Source of the DNA: Clostridia bacterium | Lineage (GTDB): Bacteria; Bacillota_A; Clostridia; Oscillospirales; CAG-272 | Direction of reading: 5' to 3' | Length of the DNA: 14,309 nucleotides | Assembly: GCA_017652965.1 (NCBI GenBank) | Contig: JAGBZZ010000318.1 | Coordinates: forward strand, 1 to 14,309 | In this document: positions 1 to 6,898 of the stretch, piece by piece | Position numbering within the stretch: position 1 is the stretch's first letter | Layout: every line of letters begins with the position of its first letter | Position numbers and translations under genes: made by a program | Notes under the pieces: generated by a model | What the model saw: only the letters and a program-made list of their open reading frames with translations | Told to the model about the DNA's origin: nothing | Database searches by the model: none

Positions 1-491
1 CCTTCGATGCCTCCGGGCGCCGCCAGACCTCCTTTGCCTCGGTCGAGGTCATGCCCGAGTTCACCGATGATGACGATACCATCACCCTGCGCGACGAGGA
101 TCTGGAGATCACCGCTCACCGCTCCAGCGGTGCCGGTGGCCAGCACATCAACAAGACCGACTCGGCGATCCGCATCCTGCACATCCCCACCGGTATCGTT
201 GTTGGTTGCCAGACAGAAAGAAGCCAGCTGCAAAACAAGGAGACTGCCCTTCGCATGCTGAAATCCAAGCTGATGGAGATCAAAGCGCGTGAAAAGCTGG
301 AGCGCATCGAGGATATTCAGGGTGTCAAGACCAAGATCGAATGGGGTGCCCAGATCCGAAGCTACGTATTTATGCCCTACACCCTTGCCAAGGATACCCG
401 CACCGGCTACGAGGATGCCAACATCGGTGCTGTGATGGATGGCGAGATCGACGGATTTATCAATGCCTATCTGAAGGCAAATGCCACTTAA
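1..491 (+). CDS. prfB: Peptide chain release factor 2, C-terminal part (5' end outside window)
   Basis: Release factor 2 recognises UGA and UAA stop codons in the ribosomal A site and triggers hydrolysis of peptidyl-tRNA in the cytoplasm. The reading frame is open from base 3, and the ATG at 51 is internal: the codons before it read FDASGRRQTSFASVEVMPEF, a typical RF2 segment. The catalytic GGQ tripeptide is at 135-143 inside the context SSGAGGQHINKTDSAIRI, which is the class I release factor signature. The C-terminal helices continue to a TAA at 489-491. The N-terminal domain, the stop-codon recognition tripeptide and any programmed +1 frameshift site lie upstream of the window and cannot be assessed. 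A small membrane protein gene follows after 19 bp, probably in the same transcript. RF2 rather than RF1 is favoured by the FDASGRRQTSFASVEV stretch. Confidence 0.96.
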   Translation, partial: FDASGRRQTSFASVEVMPEFTDDDDTITLRDEDLEITAHRSSGAGGQHINKTDSAIRILHIPTGIVVGCQTERSQLQNKETALRMLKSKLMEIKAREKLERIEDIQGVKTKIEWGAQIRSYVFMPYTLAKDTRTGYEDANIGAVMDGEIDGFINAYLKANAT

Positions 492-510
492 CCTTTGAAA
501 GGAGCCTATC

Positions 511-873
511 ATGCTGAAAAAATCGAAATTAATGCTTGCCGTTTCACTTCTTGTACAGTCCTTTACCCTTTTTGTCCTGTTCCTTATCCTTTGTGTGAAA
601 AAGCGTAGCATCGCCGCCGCATTTCTCGGTGTCGCCGCGATGGAGGGCGCCGCAGGTGCTTATCTGTTCCACCAGGTCAAGGAGGAGCTTGAGGAGGACG
701 ATTTCGACCCCAGCGATTATCTCGATGAGGATTTCTTTGACGATGCCGAGCTTGATATCGACGAGGAGATGCTGAAATCCGACCTTGACAGCGATGCGGA
801 GGAAACCGCCGCCGCGCGCACCGAGATCCCGCTTGACGAAAACGTCAGTGAGGACGAGTTCAAAAACAACTGA
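511..873 (+). CDS. Small two-helix membrane protein with acidic cytoplasmic-type tail, function unknown
   Basis: I do not recognise this 120-residue protein. It has two hydrophobic segments (about residues 7-28 and 33-53) separated by a short basic turn (KKR), so both ends may face the same side; the positive-inside rule places the turn in the cytoplasm. From about residue 56 to the end it is dominated by Asp and Glu (for example EELEEDDFDPSDYLDEDFFDDAELDIDEEM), with no cysteine or recognisable motif there, and is probably disordered. The start is supported by GAAAGGAG at 497-504, six bases before the ATG. It lies 19 bp after prfB and is followed by a strong terminator, so it is probably cotranscribed with prfB. 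Its codon usage looks like that of its neighbours. A role as a membrane-tethered acidic binding surface is only a guess. Confidence 0.75.
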   Translation: MLKKSKLMLAVSLLVQSFTLFVLFLILCVKKRSIAAAFLGVAAMEGAAGAYLFHQVKEELEEDDFDPSDYLDEDFFDDAELDIDEEMLKSDLDSDAEETAAARTEIPLDENVSEDEFKNN

Positions 874-885
874 GGATCAAAGACC

Positions 886-922
886 AAAAAGGAGATGCAC
901 CTTGTGTGCATCTCCTTTTTTT
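886..922. terminator. Bidirectional rho-independent terminator
   Basis: GGAGATGCAC (891-900) pairs perfectly with GTGCATCTCC (906-915) around a 5-base loop. The A-run 886-890 and T-run 916-922 extend the stem and give a U-tract on both strands. It lies between two convergent genes, the acidic membrane protein (+) and the AraC regulator (-), and probably ends both. Confidence 0.9.
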
Positions 923-933
923 CGTACGGCGGC

Positions 934-1785
934 CTATCCCATTTTCTTTCGCATCGTCCTTCTGTATTCCGTAGGGGTCTTCCCTGTCAGACGGTGAAAG
1001 CTGCGCTCAAAGTTAGAAAAAGAGCCAAATCCGCACGCATAGGCAATATCCGTCACGCTGCCTTCGGTGGTGGCAAGCAGGCTCATCGCGTGGCGGGTAC
1101 GTGTGGTAACCAGGTATTCCTTGATACCAAAATGCATTTTTTGCGAAAAAAGCGCCGAAAGATATCCGGCGGAGACCCCCACGTGACAGGCGATCTCGGC
1201 GGCGGTGATCGGGCGGGCAAAATGCGTACGCACGTACTCCATGGCCGCCAGGAGATATTCCTCACGATTTCCGTCCCCACCCGTAACGTACGGTGCGGGT
1301 GCCTCCTCCAGCAGAAGTGTAAGGATATATACGATCAGTGCGCACACCCGCTCCTTCTCATACGCGACCTTGGCACGTGCGTCCGAAAAAAGCATGTCAT
1401 ACAGGGTACGCACAGTCGCAAGCGTTTCGCTTTTCAAATGTCCGTGCACCGGGGGGCGAAAGCGCCTGACAAGCTCGGCAATGGCGGGGGGCGCATCGGG
1501 CAGATAGACCGAAATGTTGTAAAAGGCGGCATCGCCCTCCCCCTCCAGCCTATGCAGGGAGGTCGGAGAAAGAACGTAAAAATCCCCCACAGCAATATGC
1601 TCCACCGCTCCGTCCACGGTATGCATAAGCTCCCCCTCTACGAGAATTTCAATCTCAAAGAAGTCATGCTGATGCAGGGGAAATCCGTTTTTTAAATTGC
1701 TTTTCGCCAGCAAAATACCGTAATGCCCAGCATTGGAGTGGCGGGCAAATCCGATGATGCGCGGCGCGCTCACCTCTGTTGACAT
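934..1785 (-). CDS. AraC-family transcriptional regulator with N-terminal cupin-like sensor
   Basis: This 283-residue protein has the length and layout of a two-domain AraC regulator. Residues about 20-95 form a cupin/AraC ligand-binding region (HQHDFFEIEILVEGE, then VGDFYVLSPTSLHRL). Residues about 180-280 hold the double helix-turn-helix: first HTH around ITAAEIACHVGVSAGYLSALF, second around VTDIAYACGFGSFSNFERSF, ending in the family-typical LTGKTPTEYRR. Such proteins often sense sugars or related small molecules and activate a neighbouring gene. The ATG is supported by GGGGAGGTGA five bases upstream. The gene is divergent from a secreted SGNH hydrolase, which is the natural candidate target. 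Its own promoter is near-consensus, and the -35 box lies next to a palindrome that could mediate autoregulation. The effector cannot be read from sequence. Confidence 0.93.
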   Translation of the reverse strand: MSTEVSAPRIIGFARHSNAGHYGILLAKSNLKNGFPLHQHDFFEIEILVEGELMHTVDGAVEHIAVGDFYVLSPTSLHRLEGEGDAAFYNISVYLPDAPPAIAELVRRFRPPVHGHLKSETLATVRTLYDMLFSDARAKVAYEKERVCALIVYILTLLLEEAPAPYVTGGDGNREEYLLAAMEYVRTHFARPITAAEIACHVGVSAGYLSALFSQKMHFGIKEYLVTTRTRHAMSLLATTEGSVTDIAYACGFGSFSNFERSFHRLTGKTPTEYRRTMRKKMG

Positions 1786-1804
1786 TTATCTCACCTCCCC
1801 TGCT

Positions 1805-1832
1805 ATTATAGCAAAAATATTAAAAAATGCAA
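1805..1832 (-). promoter_or_regulatory. Sigma-A promoter of the AraC-family gene
   Basis: On the minus strand TTGCAT (1832-1827) is followed after 16 bp by a perfect TATAAT (1810-1805), about 20 bp upstream of the AraC-family ATG. This implies a very short leader carrying only the Shine-Dalgarno sequence. Confidence 0.8.
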
Positions 1833-1851
1833 TGTATTTTAAAAAAATACA
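1833..1851. promoter_or_regulatory. 19-bp palindrome, candidate operator
   Basis: TGTATTTT (1833-1840) and AAAATACA (1844-1851) are a perfect 8-bp inverted repeat with a 3-bp centre. It starts directly behind the -35 box of the AraC-family promoter and lies upstream of the lipoprotein promoter, a position suited to regulating both genes. Binding is inferred, and AT-rich sequence produces such repeats fairly easily. Confidence 0.45.
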
Positions 1852-1875
1852 GATGTAATATTCAAAAATAGGATG

Positions 1876-1881
1876 TATAAT
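1876..1881 (+). promoter_or_regulatory. -10 element of the SGNH lipoprotein promoter
   Basis: A perfect TATAAT lies 26 bp before the lipoprotein ATG. No good -35 box is found 16-18 bp upstream (the best is around 1852-1858, GATGTAA), which would fit a promoter that needs an activator. Three ATGTA repeats at 1832, 1853 and 1873 run through this region. Confidence 0.55.
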
Positions 1882-1907
1882 AGGTATATACCATCAAAGG
1901 AGGCGCT

Positions 1908-3605
1908 ATGAAAAAATTGCTTTTCCTATGTATTTTTCTTCTCCTGTGCCTTGTCGCATGCACGGCTGAGCCGCCCATCGCAGAGACAACAGGCACCACG
2001 GCGGCTACAACGACCACCACCCCCACGGCAACCGCCGTTACAACAACGCCTGTCACCACAGCCCCTGTAGATACCCCGATGCTTTTTGGGATCCCGCTTT
2101 CGGAATACACCATCGTGACCGATAGCAAAACGAGAACCGACGGCGAATATCTTTTCTCCCATCTTTATAAGAATTACGGCCTTATTCTGCCGGTGGAGCA
2201 TAAGACGGAATCCCCGTACGTCATAAGGCTGGAGGCAGACGATGACCTGTCGCTGGACACGTGCCGCATAAGCCGTGACGGCACAATTCTGACAGCCGGT
2301 GCATACGGCGTAAACGGTACCTATCTTGCCGCCCTTACGCTTTGCAAGCTTTTTGATAACGCCTATGCCGAATCCCCGAAGGATCTCACCTTTGAAAAGG
2401 CCTTTTACAAAAGCACGGCAGACTATCTCTCCGCGCACACCACCGAGCTTTTCATGTCGGACGGCACCCTTAACGAATACTATGAGGGGGACTTAAACCT
2501 CGCCTTCATCGGCGGCTCGCTGACCCAAGGGAAAAGCGCCTGGATGGAGCCCGTTGCCAACCTCTTCCGCGCATGGTATCCGGATGCTACCGTCAATTGC
2601 CTGGATGCCGGCATCGGGGCTACGAATTCCGAGCTTGGTGCCGCACGGCTTGAAAGAAACGTCTTTGAAAACATGACCCCCGACATTCTCTTTATCGATT
2701 TCTCGGTAAACGACGGCGGCCTTGTGACCGAAACCGATGCAACCGTCCTCAAAAACGGTGTGTATATGGAAAGCATCATCAAGCAGTGCCGCGCCCTGGA
2801 GGATCCGCCGATCATCATCTTCCTCCACTTCCCCGTCGGGCAACGGATAGGCAGCACCTACCACACCAACTGGTCACGCGGGGTCGCCCTCAAGGATTGC
2901 CTCGCCGAGCATTACGGGATCGGCACGGTGAACGTTTGGGATTTCTTTGAGGATCTTTATGAAGAAACCTTGCTGAAAGAGCCAAGCCTTACCTACGAGG
3001 ACTTTCTGATGAGATACTATGCGCCCACCGACATGACCCACCCGATGAACGAGGGCTTTTCGGTGTTTGCTGACGCCATTACCTCTGCCCTGCGTGCAGA
3101 CCCCGCGAAATATCTGATCAACAAGCTTCGCGCCGGTACCTATTTTGAAAAATTCGAGGCGATCGGTGAACGGACCTATATCTTCCGCACGATCGACGAC
3201 GAGGAGTATTTCACGGTAGAGGGCAACTTTACCCATTACACGGCCACCGCATTTGCCACCGATGACCCCCGCTTTGTCCCCGGCCGTATGAGTGCCATGC
3301 AGCTGAAGGACGGTATTTTCCAGTGCGACGACGGCGAGGGCTTTTCCATCGCCTTTGACACCATGGCCTCGGCCATCAAGCTGTACGGTGCCAATGCGCC
3401 GTACGGCGTAGACGTCGCGGTATATTCGGACGGAGAAAAGATCGGTACCGTGTCCATCAAGGCAAACAACACCTATCTGCATTTCCTGAATATCGAAATT
3501 CCGGAGGGCGGCGACCGCCTCCACAGGATCGAACTTCGCCCCGAGAATATCACAGACGAGGCCTTTGTCTTCCGCATCGGTTACATCGTGGAATGCATGG
3601 AATAA
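1908..3605 (+). CDS. Secreted lipoprotein with SGNH/GDSL hydrolase domain
   Basis: This 565-residue protein is exported and lipid-anchored: residues 1-18 are a signal peptide ending in the lipobox L15-V16-A17-C18. A Thr/Pro-rich linker (about 26-56) would carry it through the cell wall. Residues about 60-150 form a small domain (IPLSEYTIVTD...) resembling N-terminal accessory domains of surface glycosidases; this is inference. The SGNH hydrolase domain spans about 195-400: block I is GGSLTQG with the presumed nucleophile S204, block III is SVND (N268, D269), and block V is D375-M-T-H378. A C-terminal region of about 160 residues may be a beta-sandwich carbohydrate-binding or jelly-roll domain. 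The likely activity is deacetylation or esterase action on extracellular polysaccharide. AAAGGAGG stands just before the ATG. The divergent AraC-family gene is the probable regulator. Confidence 0.88.
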   Translation: MKKLLFLCIFLLLCLVACTAEPPIAETTGTTAATTTTTPTATAVTTTPVTTAPVDTPMLFGIPLSEYTIVTDSKTRTDGEYLFSHLYKNYGLILPVEHKTESPYVIRLEADDDLSLDTCRISRDGTILTAGAYGVNGTYLAALTLCKLFDNAYAESPKDLTFEKAFYKSTADYLSAHTTELFMSDGTLNEYYEGDLNLAFIGGSLTQGKSAWMEPVANLFRAWYPDATVNCLDAGIGATNSELGAARLERNVFENMTPDILFIDFSVNDGGLVTETDATVLKNGVYMESIIKQCRALEDPPIIIFLHFPVGQRIGSTYHTNWSRGVALKDCLAEHYGIGTVNVWDFFEDLYEETLLKEPSLTYEDFLMRYYAPTDMTHPMNEGFSVFADAITSALRADPAKYLINKLRAGTYFEKFEAIGERTYIFRTIDDEEYFTVEGNFTHYTATAFATDDPRFVPGRMSAMQLKDGIFQCDDGEGFSIAFDTMASAIKLYGANAPYGVDVAVYSDGEKIGTVSIKANNTYLHFLNIEIPEGGDRLHRIELRPENITDEAFVFRIGYIVECME

Positions 3606-3635
3606 ACTGTACAGTCTGCTTTTCAGCATAGCAAA

Positions 3636-3681
3636 AAAAGAGAGAACGCATCGGCGGGATACCCGGTGCGTTCTCTCTTTT
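3636..3681. terminator. Bidirectional terminator between convergent genes
   Basis: A 19-bp stem with one G-U pair joins 3636-3654 (AAAAGAGAGAACGCATCGG) and 3663-3681. The A-run 3633-3639 and the T-rich end give U-tracts on both strands. It closes the SGNH lipoprotein gene (+) and the MgtC-family gene (-). Confidence 0.9.
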
Positions 3682-3702
3682 CTCTTGTAAAAAGCTCTTT
3701 TT

Positions 3703-4419
3703 TCAGTGCATTTCCTCAATATGGCTCACGTATTCGATCGTGGAAAGTGCCGTGATGATCTCGGCGTGCGTCTTATAGCGCTTGAGCTCCTCGCTTTGGA
3801 TGGTCAGCGCGATCGAGTATACCGAAAGCCCGGAATTGAGATAGGCAGGATTGGCCTCAATATCATCGATGTATAATCCCAAGCGTCTTATCGTGGCAAT
3901 GAACTCGGCAAGGTTGTTCTTGCTGGCCAGCTCCAGATGGATCTCAAAATGGTTCGAGCGATCCTTCAGGTATCTTTCAAAGGCGGGAAAAAGAGACAGG
4001 CAGGAGATAAGCGCCGCGAAGGCGGCGATCGCCACTGTGTAAAGCCCCGCCCCCAGCGTCATCCCAAGGATACCGGACGTCCAGAGTGCAGCCGATGTAG
4101 TCAACCCCTTGATCTGGTTTTTCGAGCTGTACAGCAAGGAATTGGCGGCAATGACTGAAACCGCCACCACCCCCGCCGCCGAAAGAAGCGGAAAGCCGAC
4201 AACGGCGTTTGCGAACAAATAAAAATCAAACAGCGTCGCGGACGTACCGCCAAGCCACACGATCATAAAGGTGCGCAGGCCGGCCGCATGCCGCTTGCCC
4301 GAGCGCTCGCATCCGATGATCGAAGAAAACAAGAGTGAGAGCGCAATGCGAAGCAAAATAGAGCCGACCGTCAGCTCGGTCGCCCAGCTTCCCAGAAATT
4401 CAGCAATCGGATCATTCAT
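3703..4419 (-). CDS. MgtC/SapB-family membrane protein
   Basis: The protein has 238 residues from the chosen start. The N-terminal half contains the MgtC signature G36-C-E-R with AGLRT at 46-50, followed by further hydrophobic segments including GLTTSAALWTSGILGMTLGAG (105-125), giving about four to five membrane helices. Residues about 155-238 form a soluble ACT-like domain, as in full-length MgtC proteins. The family is linked to survival at low magnesium and to modulation of ATP synthase and membrane potential; SapB-type members in non-pathogens are less well understood. The start is ATG 4419, because AGGAGG (4432-4427) lies seven bases upstream; a longer frame from 4452 would overlap the preceding antiporter gene and has no comparable ribosome site. 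The 17-bp gap to the antiporter suggests an operon. Confidence 0.88.
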   Translation of the reverse strand: MNDPIAEFLGSWATELTVGSILLRIALSLLFSSIIGCERSGKRHAAGLRTFMIVWLGGTSATLFDFYLFANAVVGFPLLSAAGVVAVSVIAANSLLYSSKNQIKGLTTSAALWTSGILGMTLGAGLYTVAIAAFAALISCLSLFPAFERYLKDRSNHFEIHLELASKNNLAEFIATIRRLGLYIDDIEANPAYLNSGLSVYSIALTIQSEELKRYKTHAEIITALSTIEYVSHIEEMH

Positions 4420-4426
4420 ATCACTA

Positions 4427-4432
4427 CCTCCT
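4427..4432 (-). promoter_or_regulatory. Ribosome binding site that sets the MgtC-family start
   Basis: A perfect AGGAGG on the minus strand, seven bases before ATG 4419, lies in the gap after the antiporter stop codon. It supports 4419 over the upstream in-frame ATG at 4452. Confidence 0.85.
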
Positions 4433-4436
4433 AACG

Positions 4437-5867
4437 TTAACGGCCGCGCCACAGACCCCGCCGCCGCGGAAAGAGCGCTTCGCGCTGGTTCATCGCCGCT
4501 TCGGTATACGCGTCCTCAGCTTCAAGATCAAGAATTCTTTCAGGCAATTCCTCACGGATCGTGCGGATGCGTTCGCAAAGCACGGAGACCTCGTCCTCCC
4601 CCTCTGCTTGCGGCACCAGCTCTTCAAGTTTGTCTGTACACGCCCCGGAAAGATACAGCGCAAGCTTAGCGGCAATCGGCCCTACGATCTCATAAAGGAT
4701 CCCCGCCGCCACGATAACGGTCTCAAGTGTTTCTCCCATCTCGCCGCCAAGCGCACGTGAGCCAAGCGCCGCAAGGCCGATCGCCACGCTGGCCTGCGGA
4801 ATCTCGGCAAGGCCGAGATATCTTCTTATGTTTTTCTCCTTCCCCGCCGCAAGGCAACCGAGGTAAGAGCCAGATACCTTGCCGAGGATACGAACGGCAA
4901 AATACACGATACTGACAAGGATAAGAGGATAGGCAATAAAGGCGCCACCCGGAGCAAAAAGCGCATCCAGGCGGAAGCCGATACCGCTTCTCACAAAGAA
5001 CAAAAGCAGGATCGGAGGGCTGAAGTAGGCCACCTGCAAAAAGAGCTTTTCGTCTCCGCCGAGATTGGTGTACATCGCACCGATCATCATACATCCCAAA
5101 AGCGGCGATACATCGATCAGTGAGCATATCCCGCAAAAAAGGAACAAAAGCGCAACCACCACGATCAGGCGGTTGTCGGTAGATCGCCCGGCGGGAATCA
5201 GAAGCCGCAAAAGAAAGCCCATCGCACAACCGATCAGAATCCCAAGCAGATTGCGGACGATCGGCATGGCAACCGTCCCAAAGGAAAGCGTTGCCCCGCC
5301 AAGCGAGGCTACCGCCACCGAAATGGCCACACTGAAGGTCAGAAGGCTGACGACGTTATCCAGCGCCATCACCTGAAGCAGGGTGTCCACAAAGTTCCCT
5401 TTAGCCCCGGTTTGACGAATGGTCATGACCGTAGAGGTCGGCGCGGTGGCCGATGCCAGTGCCGCCAACACCAGCGAAAAGGAAAAGGCCAGGCCCAAAA
5501 GGAAGTAAGCCGCCAAAAAGACAAGCAACGCAGAAAGGAGAGCCTCCGAAACCGTGATCAGCAAGGCGCGCCATCCGTTTTTGCGAAGGCTGGATACCTT
5601 AAAAAATTCACCAACGCCAAAGGCAATAAAGGCAAGGGCGATATCCGACAGGAAGGCCATACCGGTTACCACGCGCTCGGGCACAAGGTCGAAGGCGTAG
5701 GGGCCAAGGAGAATGCCGGCAAAGATATATGCCGTGACGCTTGGCAAGCGCAAGCGCTTAGTGAGGCGCGTCAGCCCAAAGCCGAAAAAAAGCATCAAAG
5801 CAACCGAAAGGATCACCGGGGCAACCGGCGACGCTTCTCCGATTCGCTCGTACAGTTCCTTTAGCAC
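4437..5867 (-). CDS. CPA2-type cation/proton antiporter
   Basis: This 476-residue integral membrane protein belongs to the Na+/H+ exchanger superfamily (monovalent cation:proton antiporter-2 group). Residues about 15-410 hold roughly a dozen hydrophobic segments. Characteristic parts are LPSVTAYIFAGILLGPYAFD near 41-60, ASATAPTSTV with the unwound-helix TAP at 141-143, and ALDNVV with D170, the likely ion-binding acidic residue. The tail from about 410 to 476 is charged and cytoplasmic and has no visible RCK/TrkA-N domain, unlike full KefC. The start codon is GTG, supported by GGGAGGTG just upstream. It is the first gene of an operon with the MgtC-family gene and sits behind a near-consensus promoter. 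Exchange of K+ or Na+ for H+ is expected; ion specificity cannot be read from sequence. Confidence 0.9.
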   Translation of the reverse strand: MLKELYERIGEASPVAPVILSVALMLFFGFGLTRLTKRLRLPSVTAYIFAGILLGPYAFDLVPERVVTGMAFLSDIALAFIAFGVGEFFKVSSLRKNGWRALLITVSEALLSALLVFLAAYFLLGLAFSFSLVLAALASATAPTSTVMTIRQTGAKGNFVDTLLQVMALDNVVSLLTFSVAISVAVASLGGATLSFGTVAMPIVRNLLGILIGCAMGFLLRLLIPAGRSTDNRLIVVVALLFLFCGICSLIDVSPLLGCMMIGAMYTNLGGDEKLFLQVAYFSPPILLLFFVRSGIGFRLDALFAPGGAFIAYPLILVSIVYFAVRILGKVSGSYLGCLAAGKEKNIRRYLGLAEIPQASVAIGLAALGSRALGGEMGETLETVIVAAGILYEIVGPIAAKLALYLSGACTDKLEELVPQAEGEDEVSVLCERIRTIREELPERILDLEAEDAYTEAAMNQREALFPRRRGLWRGR

Positions 5868-5897
5868 TATCGCACCTCCCTTTCAAATAATATATGC

Positions 5898-5926
5898 ATA
5901 TTACTACATTTTACGCCGTTTGTCAA
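5898..5926 (-). promoter_or_regulatory. Sigma-A promoter of the antiporter-MgtC operon
   Basis: On the minus strand a perfect TTGACA (5926-5921) and TAATAT (5903-5898) are separated by 17 bp, about 30 bp before the GTG start. The palindrome ATATGCATAT (5892-5901) overlaps the -10 box and could be an operator or chance. Confidence 0.85.
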
Positions 5927-5960
5927 GAAGGCGCAAAAATTTGCCGAAAAATTTCCGATG

Positions 5961-6028
5961 CCCTGCCTTCGGTCGGCGGAAAAAGAAAAGGCAGGGGCAC
6001 AGCAGGTATCCCTTCTTTCGGTGCCCCT
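5961..6028 (-). terminator. Terminator region of the dnaX-recR operon, with two competing hairpins
   Basis: Read on the minus strand, AGGGGCAC (6028-6021) pairs with GTGCCCCT (6000-5993) and is followed by GCCTTTTCTTTTT, a plausible rho-independent terminator just after the MBL lipoprotein stop. Part of the same sequence (5996-5988) can instead pair with AAGGCAGGG (5969-5961) further downstream, a perfect 9-bp stem, so the two hairpins exclude each other. The U-tract is interrupted, which lowers confidence. Confidence 0.55.
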
Positions 6029-6038
6029 TGATCCTTTG

Positions 6039-6896
6039 TCAGTTGTGTGTAAGCAATTGATACCCTTCTCCGTCCCCCGAGAAAACAACCGTACCGTCAA
6101 GGTCGGTACGAAGCACACGGATCCCCCGTTGCCAAAATCGCTCCAGAAGCTCGGGGGTAGGATAGCCGTACTCATTGCCCTCGGCACAGGAAAGCACGGT
6201 ATACTGAGGAGAGACCGCATCCAGGAACGCCTCGCCGGAGGAAAGATGTGAGCCGTGATGCGCGGCCTTCAATATTCCCGCCTGCAACCCCTCTGCACCG
6301 TATATCTCCAAAAGCTCTTCCTCCTTTGTCGCAGAAATGTCACCGGGCAACAAAAGGGTGTTTTCGTGAAAGGAAACACGAAGCACAAGGCTTTTATCAT
6401 TCAAGGATTCGGTAGACATAGCGTCGGGAGAAAGAACGGAAAGCGTAAGCTCCCCAAAGCTTTCGGTCTGGCCGCAATACGCCTCGCGCACAAGGCATCC
6501 CTCGGCTGAAAGCGCCGAAAGCAGCTCGCCAAACGCCGCCTCCTCGGTCACAGCGCCGATCATTCTGCATTCACGGACTGTAAAATTCTGAAGAAGCAGG
6601 GCCGCACCGCCGATATGGTCGGTGTGCGGATGCGTCAGGATAAGGCAATCCACCGTATCGATGCGCAAGCGGCGAAGATAACGCATAAGAGCCTCGGCGC
6701 GCACAGGGTCGGTGCCGCCGCTATCCACTAAGATCACCGCATCACTTGTCCGGATGAGGGTGGAGTCTGCCTGGCCGACGTCTATAAAATGGATGCGGAT
6801 CTCCCCCGGCGCAACCGCCGAATACTGTGCGTCACCACATGCGCAAAGGGACACAAGAAGAAGAGAGGTCAGCAAGACAAGGCCGAAAGCGCGCAT
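6039..6896 (-). CDS. Lipoprotein with ComEC-like metallo-beta-lactamase fold hydrolase domain
   Basis: A 285-residue protein with an N-terminal signal and probable lipobox L17-C18-A19-C20, so it is expected on the outer face of the membrane. From about residue 33 it is an MBL-fold hydrolase of the ComEC/Rec2 C-terminal type: HFIDVGQADSTLI, the metal motif H89-P-H-T-D-H94, PGD at 184-186 and HHGS at 213-216. All main metal ligands appear present. Proteins of this group are often annotated as ComEC-like competence hydrolases; the fold suggests a phosphodiesterase or nuclease, but the substrate is unknown. No ComEC transmembrane channel domain is present. The ATG follows the recR stop after two bases and has no strong ribosome site, so translation is probably coupled to recR. 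Confidence 0.87.
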   Translation of the reverse strand: MRAFGLVLLTSLLLVSLCACGDAQYSAVAPGEIRIHFIDVGQADSTLIRTSDAVILVDSGGTDPVRAEALMRYLRRLRIDTVDCLILTHPHTDHIGGAALLLQNFTVRECRMIGAVTEEAAFGELLSALSAEGCLVREAYCGQTESFGELTLSVLSPDAMSTESLNDKSLVLRVSFHENTLLLPGDISATKEEELLEIYGAEGLQAGILKAAHHGSHLSSGEAFLDAVSPQYTVLSCAEGNEYGYPTPELLERFWQRGIRVLRTDLDGTVVFSGDGEGYQLLTHN

Positions 6897-6898
6897 GC

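Noticed and set aside
895..1695. Long open frame on the plus strand opposite the AraC-family gene
   Set aside because: Its protein is rich in Arg, Gly and His without family features, whereas the minus-strand frame is a complete AraC regulator; it is an antisense shadow in GC-rich DNA.
1981..2070. ACC/ACA-rich stretch as a possible tandem repeat element
   Set aside because: It is the codon pattern of the Thr/Pro-rich linker of the lipoprotein, not an independent repeat.
2874..3719. Minus-strand frame of 281 residues opposite the SGNH lipoprotein
   Set aside because: It crosses the bidirectional terminator and has no recognisable motif; the plus strand carries a complete lipoprotein.
4420..4452. 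Upstream start for the MgtC-family protein (ATG 4452, eleven more residues)
   Set aside because: It overlaps the antiporter end and lacks a Shine-Dalgarno; the AGGAGG seven bases before 4419 decides for the shorter form.
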